DNA of 46,401 nucleotides from an uncultured Lachnospiraceae bacterium. Lineage in GTDB: Bacteria; Bacillota; Clostridia; Lachnospirales; Lachnospiraceae. Shown here in pieces: positions 24,820-33,839 of the stretch (position 1 is the stretch's first letter; every line of letters starts with the position of its first letter). The translations under genes were made by a program, and so were the position numbers. Location of the stretch: the NCBI GenBank assembly GCA_910579085.1, contig CAJTRU010000028.1, positions 1 through 46,401 of the forward strand, in the 5' to 3' direction. Below the pieces are notes generated by a model. That model did no database searches and had not been told where the DNA came from. It worked only from the letters and a program-made list of their open reading frames with translations.

Positions 24820-25547
24820 AAATAGCAATATCTGAACATTTGAAAATGCGTCATACTTTTGGAGGGAAACTGCCTGTAATTGCACCTGTATTTTCCCTGG
24901 GCATTGTATTACTGCTGGCATATGGGGCAATAGGAATGGCACAGCCAATGGCATGGAATTTCTGGTATACAACACTTCTTCCTGGCCTGCTTGCAATTAT
25001 ATGTTACCTTGGGGTTAATAAAGATAAGAAACTGCATTACTGCAATATGCTTTCAGTGCCTTTTCCTGCTGCCAGGTGCCTGGCGGGAAAAGTGCTTTAC
25101 TATGCAGCAGGGATGTTTCTTGCTAATGTGGTATTGTGTACTGGAATATTAATATCTGGAAAAATATCTGGTGTGGCTTCTGGGATATCTGGAAGTTTTG
25201 CTGCTGTAATACTGCTGTCATTTATATTTATATGGGAAATACCATTATATATTATTTTGAGTGTGCGTTTTGGCATGTTTGCCTGTATTTTTTCATGTAT
25301 GCTTATGGTATTTTCTGCTTTTGTATTTGCAAATACACATTTATGGTGGATATGGCCGTCTTCAATACCTTTAAGGCTTATGTGCCCTGTACTTGGCATA
25401 ATGCCTAATGGTATTTTAGCCCCTCCAGGAAGCCCGTTATTAAACAGTGGCGTAATCCTGCCAGGAATAATAATTTCATTTATATGGTTTGTATTATTTA
25501 GTTTTCTGATGGTATTATGTTTTAAGAAAAAGGTGGTGGAAGAATAG
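24813..25547 (+). CDS. LanE/LanG-type ABC transporter permease, first
   Basis: A 244-residue membrane protein with about six hydrophobic segments, typical of the ABC-2 permeases of lantibiotic-protection transporters. The N-terminal SEHLKMRHTFGGKL is a short amphipathic entry before the first helix, as usual in this family. The ATG lies inside the end of the ATPase gene (ATGTTAA overlap), so translation is coupled. The ribosome site GGAGGAGGGG is strong. It pairs with the next gene to form the transport channel. Substrate is unknown; a cationic peptide is the family expectation. Confidence 0.85.
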   Translation: MLKIAISEHLKMRHTFGGKLPVIAPVFSLGIVLLLAYGAIGMAQPMAWNFWYTTLLPGLLAIICYLGVNKDKKLHYCNMLSVPFPAARCLAGKVLYYAAGMFLANVVLCTGILISGKISGVASGISGSFAAVILLSFIFIWEIPLYIILSVRFGMFACIFSCMLMVFSAFVFANTHLWWIWPSSIPLRLMCPVLGIMPNGILAPPGSPLLNSGVILPGIIISFIWFVLFSFLMVLCFKKKVVEE

Positions 25548-26303
25548 ATGTTTTTTGCTTATCTGAAAGCGGACTTTATAAAAGCAAGAGGGCTTAAAAT
25601 CTGTCTTGCACATTTATTAATCCCAGTACTGGCTGCAATTGTATTTTTATTGTATTATTCCGTTGCACCTGGAAATATTTATTCAAAAGCTGATGCTTAT
25701 TTCCAGATGCTAGGAACAGCCATGCCTTTTCTTATAGGGCTTTTTTGCGGTATAATATCAGAACAGGAATTAATGGCTGGCTCTTTCCAGAACATGTTGT
25801 CAGTACCTGTAAGAGCAGTGCCATTTTACAGTAAGCTTTTTATGCTGCTGCTTCTTGGTGCGCCAGCGGTGCTGCTCGCATCTGTTTTATTTGGTGCAGG
25901 TTATTTATATGTAGAAGAAAATTATATTGTAGATTTCAGGCTTTATTTTATTGCTGCATTTGTAATTGCAGGAAGCAGCATTTTCCTGTATATACTGCAT
26001 TTGTTCCTTGCAATGCGTTTTAATAAGGGGGTCACAACAGGGCTTGGCATAGCAGAAAGCCTTTTGGCAGCAATAATGCTTACAGGGCTTGGTGATGGCA
26101 TATGGATGTATATTCCTGCCGCATGGGCGGCAAAATTTGTAACACGGGTTTTGCCAAAGCCTGCTGTATATGGTACAATGGCTGTTGATTATAACCAGGA
26201 GCTTTATACAGCAATAATTACATGTATTATTATAACAGGTGCAGGGGCTGTGGCATTTGGCATATGGGCGTGGAAATGGGATGGTACAAAGTCCAGTGAA
26301 TAA
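25548..26303 (+). CDS. LanE/LanG-type ABC transporter permease, second
   Basis: A 251-residue membrane protein with six predicted hydrophobic segments and the N-terminal pattern LKADFIKARGLKICLAH found in ABC-2 permeases of this group. It starts directly after the stop of the first permease, with AGGTGGTGG as ribosome site, so the two are made together. The two permeases share topology but little sequence, which fits a heterodimeric channel. Confidence 0.85.
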   Translation: MFFAYLKADFIKARGLKICLAHLLIPVLAAIVFLLYYSVAPGNIYSKADAYFQMLGTAMPFLIGLFCGIISEQELMAGSFQNMLSVPVRAVPFYSKLFMLLLLGAPAVLLASVLFGAGYLYVEENYIVDFRLYFIAAFVIAGSSIFLYILHLFLAMRFNKGVTTGLGIAESLLAAIMLTGLGDGIWMYIPAAWAAKFVTRVLPKPAVYGTMAVDYNQELYTAIITCIIITGAGAVAFGIWAWKWDGTKSSE

Positions 26304-26328
26304 CCTGGCTGATGGAAGGGGAGTTATT

Positions 26329-26991
26329 TTGGCAAATATTTTAGCAGTTGATGATGAACAGGATATTTTAAAAATGATACAAAGAATTCTTTCAAGGGAT
26401 GGGCATAATGTGGATATTATTTCTAATCCGGAAATTATTGGTGGCATAAACCTGGAAAGTTATGACATTATACTTCTGGATGTTATGATGCCGCAGACTG
26501 ACGGGTTTACACTGTGCCAGCAGATACGCAGCCGCACTGGATGCCCTGTTGTGTTCCTTACTGCAAAATCAGATGAGGAAAGCCTTGTATATGGGCTTGG
26601 AACAGGTGCAGACGACTATATTTTAAAGCCATTTGGTGCAAATGAATTAAGGGCAAGGGTAAATGCACATATAAGGCGTGAAACACGTGGGAATTTTACA
26701 AAAATTTCATTTGGAAAGGCAGAATTTAACCTTACAGCAAAGCAGCTTTTAGTAAATGGAAGTCCTGTTCCTTTAACAAAGGGTGAGTATTATATTTGTG
26801 AATTTCTTGCCAGAAACCACGGGCAGGTCTTTTCTAAAGAACAGATATATGAGAAGGTCTTTGGATTTGACGGGACTGGCAATGATAATACAATTACAAC
26901 GCATATTAAAAATATCCGTATGAAACTAGAACACCTGGATTGTTCACCAGTAAAAACAGTATGGGGGATTGGTTATAAATGGGAAATATAA
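26329..26991 (+). CDS. OmpR-family response regulator of the ABC transporter operon
   Basis: A 221-residue DNA-binding regulator. The receiver domain has the acidic pair DDE (residues 8-10), the phospho-acceptor Asp51 in LLDVMMP and Lys100 in ILKPF; a winged-helix effector domain ends in the typical TVWGIGYKWE. Start: the reading frame is open further upstream into the permease gene, but TTG 26329 is preceded by GGAAGGGGAG at the right distance and gives a normal receiver N-terminus, so I chose it. It lies 25 bases after the permease gene and overlaps the kinase gene by 13 bases. It likely activates this operon when its kinase or the transporter senses a peptide. Confidence 0.93.
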   Translation: MANILAVDDEQDILKMIQRILSRDGHNVDIISNPEIIGGINLESYDIILLDVMMPQTDGFTLCQQIRSRTGCPVVFLTAKSDEESLVYGLGTGADDYILKPFGANELRARVNAHIRRETRGNFTKISFGKAEFNLTAKQLLVNGSPVPLTKGEYYICEFLARNHGQVFSKEQIYEKVFGFDGTGNDNTITTHIKNIRMKLEHLDCSPVKTVWGIGYKWEI

Positions 26992-28373
26992 AGAAAAAAG
27001 CAGTCCCTTTAAGCATTTTTTACCTAAAGTATTTATTTTTTACACTTGCTGGAATACTAGCAGTTGTTGCAGGGATTTTTATTATATTTGAAGTTATGGT
27101 AGTAAACAATCTTGTATATCCTGCAAATTATGCACAGGAGCAGGCAAAAGCAGCAAAAGAAGAGATTGCGCTTGCAGAAACTTTCAGCAGTGAGTTAATA
27201 CCTTCTTTATGCAAATATGTACTGTTTGACAAGTATGGCAATGTAAAAGAAGGAAACTTGTATAGAAGTGGTCTGCCAGATGCCTGGGAAGCTGTTAATA
27301 ACAGCCTGGGCGGAAAACAGGGCAGCCAGGGAAGCCTGTTTGGAAAACAGTATTATTATACAGTAGTAAAGTGCAGGGAAGGCTATTGTGTAATGGCATA
27401 CAATTTAGTCCCGCAGTATAAACAGCCATTAATGCGTAAATACCTGCTTTCACCACAGAACATGCTGGTGGTATGTGCAGTATCCTTTATATTGCTGGTA
27501 GTAGTTTTGGTATCTGTTTGTTTCGGAAGGGCATTAAAAAAGAAATTAACCCCGTTAATATATGCTGCTGGTAAAATACAGTCACAAGAACTAGGTTTTA
27601 CTGTAATGCCAAGTGATATTAAGGAAATTGGGGATGTACTAAATGCAATAGACAATATGCGGGCGGCATTGAAAGAGTCATTAGAAAGCCAGTGGAAATC
27701 AGAACAGGCACAGAAAGAACAGATACTTGCACTTGCACATGATTTAAAAACACCATTAACGGTTGTGCGGGGTAATGCAGAATTATTATACGATACAGGA
27801 CTTACAAAAGAACAGGAAGAACTTGCGGGCTATATTGGCAAAAGTTCATTGCAGATGCAGGATTATGTACAAAAGCTTCTTGATATAACAAAGTATGGTT
27901 ATAAACTTAAATTAAAAGAAGTGCCTGCCAGAAGTTTACTGGAAAGTATTACAGAACAGGCAGAAGGCCTTTGCGCTGCCAGGAATATTAGTTTCCAGAA
28001 ATCCTTTAACTGCAATGTACAGTATTTTATGGCAGATAAAGAAGAACTGATGCGTGCATTTTTAAATATATTTTCAAATGCAACAGAATATACACCAGAA
28101 GGCAGTACAATTTATTTTGAAACCTATATAGAAGATAATCTTATAATATTTAAAACCACTGATACGGGCAGGGGATTTTCAGAAGAAGCGTTAAAACATG
28201 CAAAAAAACAGTTTTATATGGACGATAAAAGCCGTAATTCAAAAAAACACTCTGGCATAGGGCTTTATATGGCAGACTTAGTAATAAAACAGCATAACGG
28301 GGAACTGGTACTTGGAAATTCTGGAAGGACAGGAGGGGCAGAAGTAGTAGTAAAAATACCATACATTTCTTAG
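26979..28373 (+). CDS. Sensor histidine kinase of the ABC transporter operon
   Basis: A 464-residue membrane kinase. Two membrane helices (about 17-41 and 161-183) enclose an external domain of about 120 residues. A HAMP-like linker, the phospho-acceptor His254 in ALAHDLKTPL, and ATPase boxes N (NIFSNATEY), G1 (DTGRGF) and G2 (GIGLYMAD) follow. This is a full-size sensor rather than the intramembrane BceS type, so it may sense its signal directly. The ATG lies inside the regulator gene, so the two are translationally coupled. The ligand is unknown. Confidence 0.93.
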   Translation: MGNIKKKAVPLSIFYLKYLFFTLAGILAVVAGIFIIFEVMVVNNLVYPANYAQEQAKAAKEEIALAETFSSELIPSLCKYVLFDKYGNVKEGNLYRSGLPDAWEAVNNSLGGKQGSQGSLFGKQYYYTVVKCREGYCVMAYNLVPQYKQPLMRKYLLSPQNMLVVCAVSFILLVVVLVSVCFGRALKKKLTPLIYAAGKIQSQELGFTVMPSDIKEIGDVLNAIDNMRAALKESLESQWKSEQAQKEQILALAHDLKTPLTVVRGNAELLYDTGLTKEQEELAGYIGKSSLQMQDYVQKLLDITKYGYKLKLKEVPARSLLESITEQAEGLCAARNISFQKSFNCNVQYFMADKEELMRAFLNIFSNATEYTPEGSTIYFETYIEDNLIIFKTTDTGRGFSEEALKHAKKQFYMDDKSRNSKKHSGIGLYMADLVIKQHNGELVLGNSGRTGGAEVVVKIPYIS

Positions 28374-28391
28374 ATTGGAAATTATGGGTTA

Positions 28392-28420
28392 TTGACAAAG
28401 CAGTTAGTAGTTGTTATAAT
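28392..28420 (+). promoter_or_regulatory. Consensus promoter of the NlpC/P60 gene
   Basis: A perfect TTGACA (28392-28397), 17 bases and a perfect TATAAT (28415-28420). Such a strong promoter usually needs a repressor or supports very high expression. Confidence 0.85.
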
Positions 28421-28432
28421 TTAGAACAGATT

Positions 28433-28449
28433 TGTAACAATTTTGTAAT
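28433..28449 (+). promoter_or_regulatory. WalR-like operator in the NlpC/P60 leader
   Basis: TGTAAC, five bases, TGTAAT matches the WalR (YycF) consensus TGTWAH-N5-TGTWAH exactly. It lies just after the expected transcription start. In Bacillus, WalR sites at such downstream positions mostly repress, and sites above the -35 activate. Binding here is inferred. Confidence 0.5.
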
Positions 28450-28514
28450 GATTTAGACATTTTACTAACATACAGTCTTGTCACAGCCTGGCTGTACATT
28501 TATCGGAGGATAAG

Positions 28515-29771
28515 ATGAGAAAAAATATTGTAAGATTTCTTGCTGCAGGTGCGGCTGCCATATCATGTGTGGCTATACCCGTTTCAGGAAAAGGGGCAGT
28601 TTTAACTGAGGAAAAACCTCTTGCAGGCTTTACACTTTCACTTGAAAAATACTGTAATGCACGTATTGCAGATATTGTGGAAGAAGAGCGCAGGGACAGG
28701 GACACAGAAGAAACTGGAAGTGCACAGGGACAAAGCAGTACAACAGTAACTGGCAGGCAAAAAACTACTATAAAGGCAAACTCATCACCAAATAACAAAG
28801 AAACAGAAGAAGAATTTAAGCTTAACCTGGTTTATGACAGGCTAGGTGTTGCCAATGTACATAATTACCTTAATGTACGCAAATCGCCCAATGAAAGTTC
28901 AAAAATAGTTGGCAAGATGACAAGGAATTCTGGCTGTAATGTTTATAAGATAAGAAATGGCTGGGCAAAGATTGTGTCTGGCAAGGTTAATGGCTGGGTT
29001 AAGGCGGAGTACCTTATCACTGATGCAAAGGCAGAGGCAAGGGCAAGGCAGGTAGCTACATTAAGGGCAACAGTATCTACAGAAACCTTAAATGTACGTA
29101 CACTTCCATCTATTGACTCAAGTATCTATGACCAGATTTCGGCTGATGAAGACTACAGGGTTGCAGAAGAGAATTTAACAGAGGGATGGCTGAAAAGATA
29201 TATTGCTAAATACTGTTCCAAAAAGGATTTGCGTGGCATTGATGTAGAAAGAATGTATAAAGATGCCAGCAACTGGGTAATGCTTAAGATTGATGAAGAG
29301 AGGGTGTTTGTAAGCAAAGATTTTATAAACTTCTCATATAACCTTAACAGGGCAGTTACAATACAACAGCCACCAGCAGGCGGTTCTTCTGGTTCATCAG
29401 GAAGCGGAAGCTCACAGACAGGTTCTTCCATAGCTGATTATGCAATGCAGTTCCTTGGGAATAAATATGTATGGGGCGGAACAAGCCTTACAAACGGGGC
29501 AGACTGCTCAGGCTTTGTAATGCGTATATATGAGCACTTTGGATACTACCTTCCACGTACATCCAGGGCACAGGCAGCAGCAACAAGGAGTGTAAGCAGT
29601 TCTGAAGTCCAGGTTGGTGACTTGTTCTTCTATGGAAGTGGTTCTACAGTAAACCATGTTGCATTGTATATAGGCGGCGGACAGATTATACATGCAAGCA
29701 ATGCAAGGGATGGAATTAAAATTTCCAGCGCATATTACCGCCAGCCATTGAAAATTGGAAGAGTAATGTAA
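28515..29771 (+). CDS. Secreted SH3-NlpC/P60 cell-wall endopeptidase
   Basis: A 418-residue exported peptidoglycan hydrolase. Signal peptide (about 1-25), a charged region, two bacterial SH3 domains (about 110-172, containing LNVRKSP, and 180-280, containing LNVRTLP), a Gly/Ser linker (about 285-305) and a C-terminal NlpC/P60 domain. The catalytic Cys331 (in DCSGF), His381 (in NHVALYIGGG) and third-position His393 are all present. It should cut stem peptides, commonly the D-Glu to diamino acid bond. GGAGGA precedes the ATG. It has a consensus promoter with a WalR-like box, which suits an autolysin controlled by wall stress, and its own strong terminator. Confidence 0.94.
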   Translation: MRKNIVRFLAAGAAAISCVAIPVSGKGAVLTEEKPLAGFTLSLEKYCNARIADIVEEERRDRDTEETGSAQGQSSTTVTGRQKTTIKANSSPNNKETEEEFKLNLVYDRLGVANVHNYLNVRKSPNESSKIVGKMTRNSGCNVYKIRNGWAKIVSGKVNGWVKAEYLITDAKAEARARQVATLRATVSTETLNVRTLPSIDSSIYDQISADEDYRVAEENLTEGWLKRYIAKYCSKKDLRGIDVERMYKDASNWVMLKIDEERVFVSKDFINFSYNLNRAVTIQQPPAGGSSGSSGSGSSQTGSSIADYAMQFLGNKYVWGGTSLTNGADCSGFVMRIYEHFGYYLPRTSRAQAAATRSVSSSEVQVGDLFFYGSGSTVNHVALYIGGGQIIHASNARDGIKISSAYYRQPLKIGRVM

Positions 29772-29798
29772 AAATTATATAAAAGAAAACTAGTTATA

Positions 29799-29831
29799 TG
29801 GCGGTACATAAATGTACCGCCAGTTTTATTT
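29799..29831 (+). terminator. Terminator of the NlpC/P60 gene
   Basis: A 10-bp perfect stem, TGGCGGTACA (29799-29808) and TGTACCGCCA (29813-29822), with a four-base loop, followed by GTTTTATTT. Confidence 0.9.
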
Positions 29832-29869
29832 GGTGGACGGACGCAAGACAACTGGAAATTAAATATTTA

Positions 29870-29898
29870 TCGACTTATGCCATTCCATATGTTATAAT
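29870..29898 (+). promoter_or_regulatory. Promoter of the GTPase-nuclease gene
   Basis: TCGACT (29870-29875), 17 bases and a perfect TATAAT (29893-29898), 50 bases before the start. Confidence 0.5.
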
Positions 29899-29947
29899 AC
29901 TTTATTATAAACTATAGAAATGATTTTACAGGAAGGAGGTGTAGTAA

Positions 29948-32584
29948 GTGGACAGGCTTGTAACGGGCATTTTAGCACATGTAGACGCTGGGAAGACTAC
30001 TTTATCTGAAGGGATGCTGTATCTTGCAGGCAGTATAAGGAAGCCAGGGCGTGTAGACCATAAAGACTCTTTTCTTGATAACTATGGCCTTGAACGTGAG
30101 AGAGGCATAACAATATTTTCCAAACAGGCTGTTATTAAGTGGAAAGATACAGAGATAACACTTCTTGACACCCCAGGCCATGTAGATTTTTCAGCGGAGA
30201 TGGAGAGGACTCTTAATGTACTTGATTATGCAGTGCTTGTAATAAGCGGGACAGATGGTGTACAGCCCCATACATCAACGCTTTGGAAGCTTTTACAGAG
30301 GTATAAAATACCTGTTTTTATATTTATTAATAAAATGGATATTGCAGGCAGGGAGAGGGCAGATATTATAAAAGAACTCAAAAACAGGCTTGATGACGGG
30401 TGTACTAGCTTTTCGGATGGCATGGATGAAGAATTTTACGAAAGCCTGGCTATGTCAGATGAAAAAGTGCTGGATTATTATATGGAAAATGGAGATGTAA
30501 CAATCCAGGATATAAAAAGGCTTGTTTCTGAAAGGAAAGTTTTTCCATGCTTTTTTGGTTCAGCGCTTAAAATGCAAGGCATAGATGAATTTATGGAAGG
30601 GTTTTACACATATGCTGCACCTGTAGAATACGGGAGCAGCTTTGGGGCGAAAGTATATAAGATTGCAAGGGATGCGCAAGGAAACAGGCTTACCTATATG
30701 AAGATTACAGGTGGAAGCATAAAAGTTAAAGAAACTATAGCGGAAGAAAAAATTGAGCAGATAAGAATTTATTCAGGTGAAAAGTATAAGACAGCAGATT
30801 TTGCAGAAGCTGGCATGGTCTGTGCAGTTACAGGGCCTAAAAATACTTATCCAGGTGAATGTCTGGGGGCAGAGGAGGCTTCCAGCCTGCCAGTTTTAGA
30901 ACCTGTAATGACTTTCCAGGTAGTACCAGGGGATGGCACAGACAGCCATAAGCTGCTTTCCAGTTTAAAAGTGCTTGAGGAAGAAGAACCACAGCTCCAT
31001 GTAGTATGGAATGAGAAACTCCAGGAGACAAATGTACAGTTAATGGGTGAGGTACAGCTTGAAATATTACAGCGGCTGGTACTTGAACGTTTTAATATAA
31101 AAATTTCATTTGGGCAAGGCAGGATAGTATATAAGGAAACAATTACAAATACAGTTGAAGGGGTAGGACATTTTGAACCGTTAAGACATTATGCAGAGGT
31201 ACATCTTCTTTTAGAACCAGGAGAAAGGGGAAGTGGTATTGTAATTTCTTCTGCATGTAAAGAGGATTATCTTGACCGTAACTGGCAGCGCCTTATACTT
31301 TCACATATTGATGAACGGGAACATCCAGGAGTGCTTACAGGTTCTGCAATTACAGATATTAAGATTACGCTTGTTGCTGGCAGGGCACATCTTAAACATA
31401 CAGAAGGCGGTGACTTCAGGCAGGCAACATACCGCGCAATAAGGCAAGGGCTGATGCAGGCACATAATGTACTTTTGGAGCCATATTACAGTTTCAGGCT
31501 TGAAGTGCCAGCTGGATGTGTTGGAAGGGCAATAAATGATATACAGAAGATGGAAGGGACTTTTGAAGGCCCTGAAACAGATGGGGACTTCCAGGTACTT
31601 AAAGGCAAAGCGCCTGTATCCCTTATGTCTGGATATATGGCAGAAGTAAACTCTTATTCGGGCGGCCTTGGAAGGCTGTCATGCAACCTGGATGGGTATA
31701 TGCCATGCCATAATGGCCAGGAAGTAGTGGAAAATATGGGTTATAATCCTGGTGAAGATACAGAAAACCCAGCAGGTTCAGTATTCTGTGCACATGGTTC
31801 AGGTTTTTATGTGCCTTGGGATGAAGTTAAGAATTATATGCACCTTGAAGCAGTATATAAAGATTTATATATAGAAGAAGGCAGGGCGGAGGGGACGGAG
31901 GAGGAGTATAATTATATAACCAGCAGCCAGGAAAAGGCAGCAAAGGCAGTAACTTATAATGGGACTTTAGAGGAAGATAAAGAACTTGAGGCTATTTTTG
32001 AAAGAACATTTGGAGCTGTTACAAAGAAATTTAAAAGTGATACCACGGGGAATTTTGGGTATGAAGCCAGGAATAAGCGGAAAAAGAAAGAGCATGATGA
32101 AGAATACCTGGAAAACATGGCAAGATATAAAAAAAATAAATATAAGGATATAAAACAATATCTTCTTGTCGATGGGTATAATATAATTTTTTCATGGGAA
32201 GAATTAAATGAGCTTTCAAAAGTGAGCCTTGATGCTGCAAGAAGCAGGCTTATGGATATACTATGTAATTACCAGGGATATAAACAATGCATACTAATAC
32301 TTGTATTTGATGCATACAAAGTCAAAGGAAATCCTGGGGAAATCATAAAATACCATAATATTAATGTTGTGTATACAAAAGAGGCAGAAACAGCAGATAT
32401 GTATATTGAAAGGGTTACGCATGAGATAGGCAGGAAACACAATGTCACAGTTGCCACATCAGATGCACTTGAGCAGATGATTGTAGCAGGAGAAGGTGCA
32501 AAAAGAATGTCTGCAAGGGAGTTTTGGGAAGAAGTTGAAAGGATTTCAGGACGTATTAAGGAGATTATAGAAAATGATTTTTAA
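29948..32584 (+). CDS. TetM-like ribosomal GTPase fused to a YacP/Rae1-type NYN ribonuclease domain
   Basis: An 878-residue fusion. Residues 1 to about 640 form an EF-G-like translation GTPase of the ribosomal-protection (TetM/TetO) type: P-loop AHVDAGKTT (10-18), switch RGIT (52-55), DTPGH (74-78), NKMD (128-131) and GSALK, then domains II-V. A charged, Lys-rich linker (about 650-735) leads to a NYN/PIN-like domain (about 737-870) with LLVDGYNII and acidic residues Asp742, Asp788, Asp817 and Asp839, as in YacP/Rae1, a nuclease that cuts mRNA in the ribosomal A site. GTG start after GGAAGGAGGTG. It is unlikely to be a plain tetracycline-resistance gene: the tail is extra and the context is chromosomal. 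A ribosome-rescue or quality-control role is inferred. The end overlaps the next gene by 11 bases. Confidence 0.88.
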   Translation: MDRLVTGILAHVDAGKTTLSEGMLYLAGSIRKPGRVDHKDSFLDNYGLERERGITIFSKQAVIKWKDTEITLLDTPGHVDFSAEMERTLNVLDYAVLVISGTDGVQPHTSTLWKLLQRYKIPVFIFINKMDIAGRERADIIKELKNRLDDGCTSFSDGMDEEFYESLAMSDEKVLDYYMENGDVTIQDIKRLVSERKVFPCFFGSALKMQGIDEFMEGFYTYAAPVEYGSSFGAKVYKIARDAQGNRLTYMKITGGSIKVKETIAEEKIEQIRIYSGEKYKTADFAEAGMVCAVTGPKNTYPGECLGAEEASSLPVLEPVMTFQVVPGDGTDSHKLLSSLKVLEEEEPQLHVVWNEKLQETNVQLMGEVQLEILQRLVLERFNIKISFGQGRIVYKETITNTVEGVGHFEPLRHYAEVHLLLEPGERGSGIVISSACKEDYLDRNWQRLILSHIDEREHPGVLTGSAITDIKITLVAGRAHLKHTEGGDFRQATYRAIRQGLMQAHNVLLEPYYSFRLEVPAGCVGRAINDIQKMEGTFEGPETDGDFQVLKGKAPVSLMSGYMAEVNSYSGGLGRLSCNLDGYMPCHNGQEVVENMGYNPGEDTENPAGSVFCAHGSGFYVPWDEVKNYMHLEAVYKDLYIEEGRAEGTEEEYNYITSSQEKAAKAVTYNGTLEEDKELEAIFERTFGAVTKKFKSDTTGNFGYEARNKRKKKEHDEEYLENMARYKKNKYKDIKQYLLVDGYNIIFSWEELNELSKVSLDAARSRLMDILCNYQGYKQCILILVFDAYKVKGNPGEIIKYHNINVVYTKEAETADMYIERVTHEIGRKHNVTVATSDALEQMIVAGEGAKRMSAREFWEEVERISGRIKEIIENDF

Positions 32585-33821
32585 AAAATGCTGTTACCGT
32601 GTATACCAGTATGCCCTTACCAGTGTTATGCATATAATAAAATATGGCAACAAGGTTATTTCTAAGGAAGGGGCTGTATACAATATACCAGAACTTCTGG
32701 AAAAGCAGGGTGAAGGTGGCAGGGTTCTTATAATAACTGGGCCGCATATTGCCAGGACAGGGCTGTTCAGGGAGATAGCCAGGGTGTTTAAAGAGAAAGG
32801 GCTTAATTATATAATATTCAGTGGCACAAGCGCAGAAACAGGCATTGACAGCATTGAGTATGCAAGGAAATTATATATTTTCCATAAATGCTGTGCTATA
32901 GTTGCAATAGGCGGCGGTTCTGTAATGGACTGTGCCAAGGCAGCGGCAGCAGGGATTGCCTGCCCAGGCAAAAAGATAACAAGCCTTGTGGGATACCAGA
33001 AATGCAGGAAGAAAATCCCGCTTGTTGTGGCAGTGCCTGCAACGGCTGGTACTGGTGCAGAAACAACAGCATGTGCAGTAGTAAGGGATGTCACAACTGG
33101 TAATAAAAAGATAATTGCTGATACTAATATAATACCAAAGTTTGCTGTGCTTGACCCTGTTATGACCAGGGGGCTTCCTTCATATATGGCAGCATATTCA
33201 GGGATGGATGCGCTTACACATGCAACAGAATCTTACCTTAATAAATATTCCTGCAAAAGTGCGGAAAAAGATGCAGAAATGGCAGTTAAACTTATTGCAG
33301 AAAATATAACAGGAGTATATTATGGTACTGGTGGCAGCATTGCAAGGCAAAAAATGCTTGAAGCCTCATATCTTGCGGGGCGGGCTTTTTTAAGGACATC
33401 TGTAGGGTATGTACATGCCATAGCCCATGCAATAGGTGGCAGGTATAATATTGCACATGGCATGGCAGTAGCGGTTGTCCTGCCATATGTGCTCACATGG
33501 TATGGAAAATGTGTATATAAAAAACTTGCAAAACTTGCAGATATATGTAATATTGCAGAAAGAAACCTGCCAGATTGCAAGAAGGCAGAATTATATATTA
33601 ATTATATACAAATGCTTGGACAAAAACTTGGTATTTACAGTGATTTTAACAAAATACTAAAAAAAGAGGATATTACAAGAAAAGATGTTAAAAAAATGGC
33701 AAAATGTGCTATAATAGAATCAAACCCGCATTATCCTGTTCCAAAGATAATGTCTTTAAAGGAATGTGAATACATTATATACAGTATTTGCACTATTTCC
33801 TATGGGAAAAATAATAAGTAA
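32574..33821 (+). CDS. Iron-type (group III) alcohol dehydrogenase family protein
   Basis: A 415-residue NAD(P)-dependent dehydrogenase. The nucleotide-binding GGGSVMDCAKA and the metal ligands Asp212, His216, His281 and His295 are present, with the same spacing (4 and 14) as in FucO-type enzymes, so it should be active. Alcohol, aldehyde or polyol substrates are all possible. The ATG overlaps the end of the GTPase-nuclease gene by 11 bases with GGAG upstream, so the two are translationally coupled. A metabolic reason for this pairing is not apparent. A gene for an EAL phosphodiesterase follows within 20 bases, suggesting one operon of three genes. Confidence 0.9.
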   Translation: MIFKKCCYRVYQYALTSVMHIIKYGNKVISKEGAVYNIPELLEKQGEGGRVLIITGPHIARTGLFREIARVFKEKGLNYIIFSGTSAETGIDSIEYARKLYIFHKCCAIVAIGGGSVMDCAKAAAAGIACPGKKITSLVGYQKCRKKIPLVVAVPATAGTGAETTACAVVRDVTTGNKKIIADTNIIPKFAVLDPVMTRGLPSYMAAYSGMDALTHATESYLNKYSCKSAEKDAEMAVKLIAENITGVYYGTGGSIARQKMLEASYLAGRAFLRTSVGYVHAIAHAIGGRYNIAHGMAVAVVLPYVLTWYGKCVYKKLAKLADICNIAERNLPDCKKAELYINYIQMLGQKLGIYSDFNKILKKEDITRKDVKKMAKCAIIESNPHYPVPKIMSLKECEYIIYSICTISYGKNNK

Positions 33822-33839
33822 AGGGGAGAAAGGTTGTTT

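Noticed and set aside
29948..31900. Acquired tetracycline-resistance gene
   Set aside because: The GTPase half is TetM-like, but the protein is over 200 residues longer with a nuclease-like tail, lies in an ordinary chromosomal context and shows no resistance-element flanks. A tet symbol would mislead.
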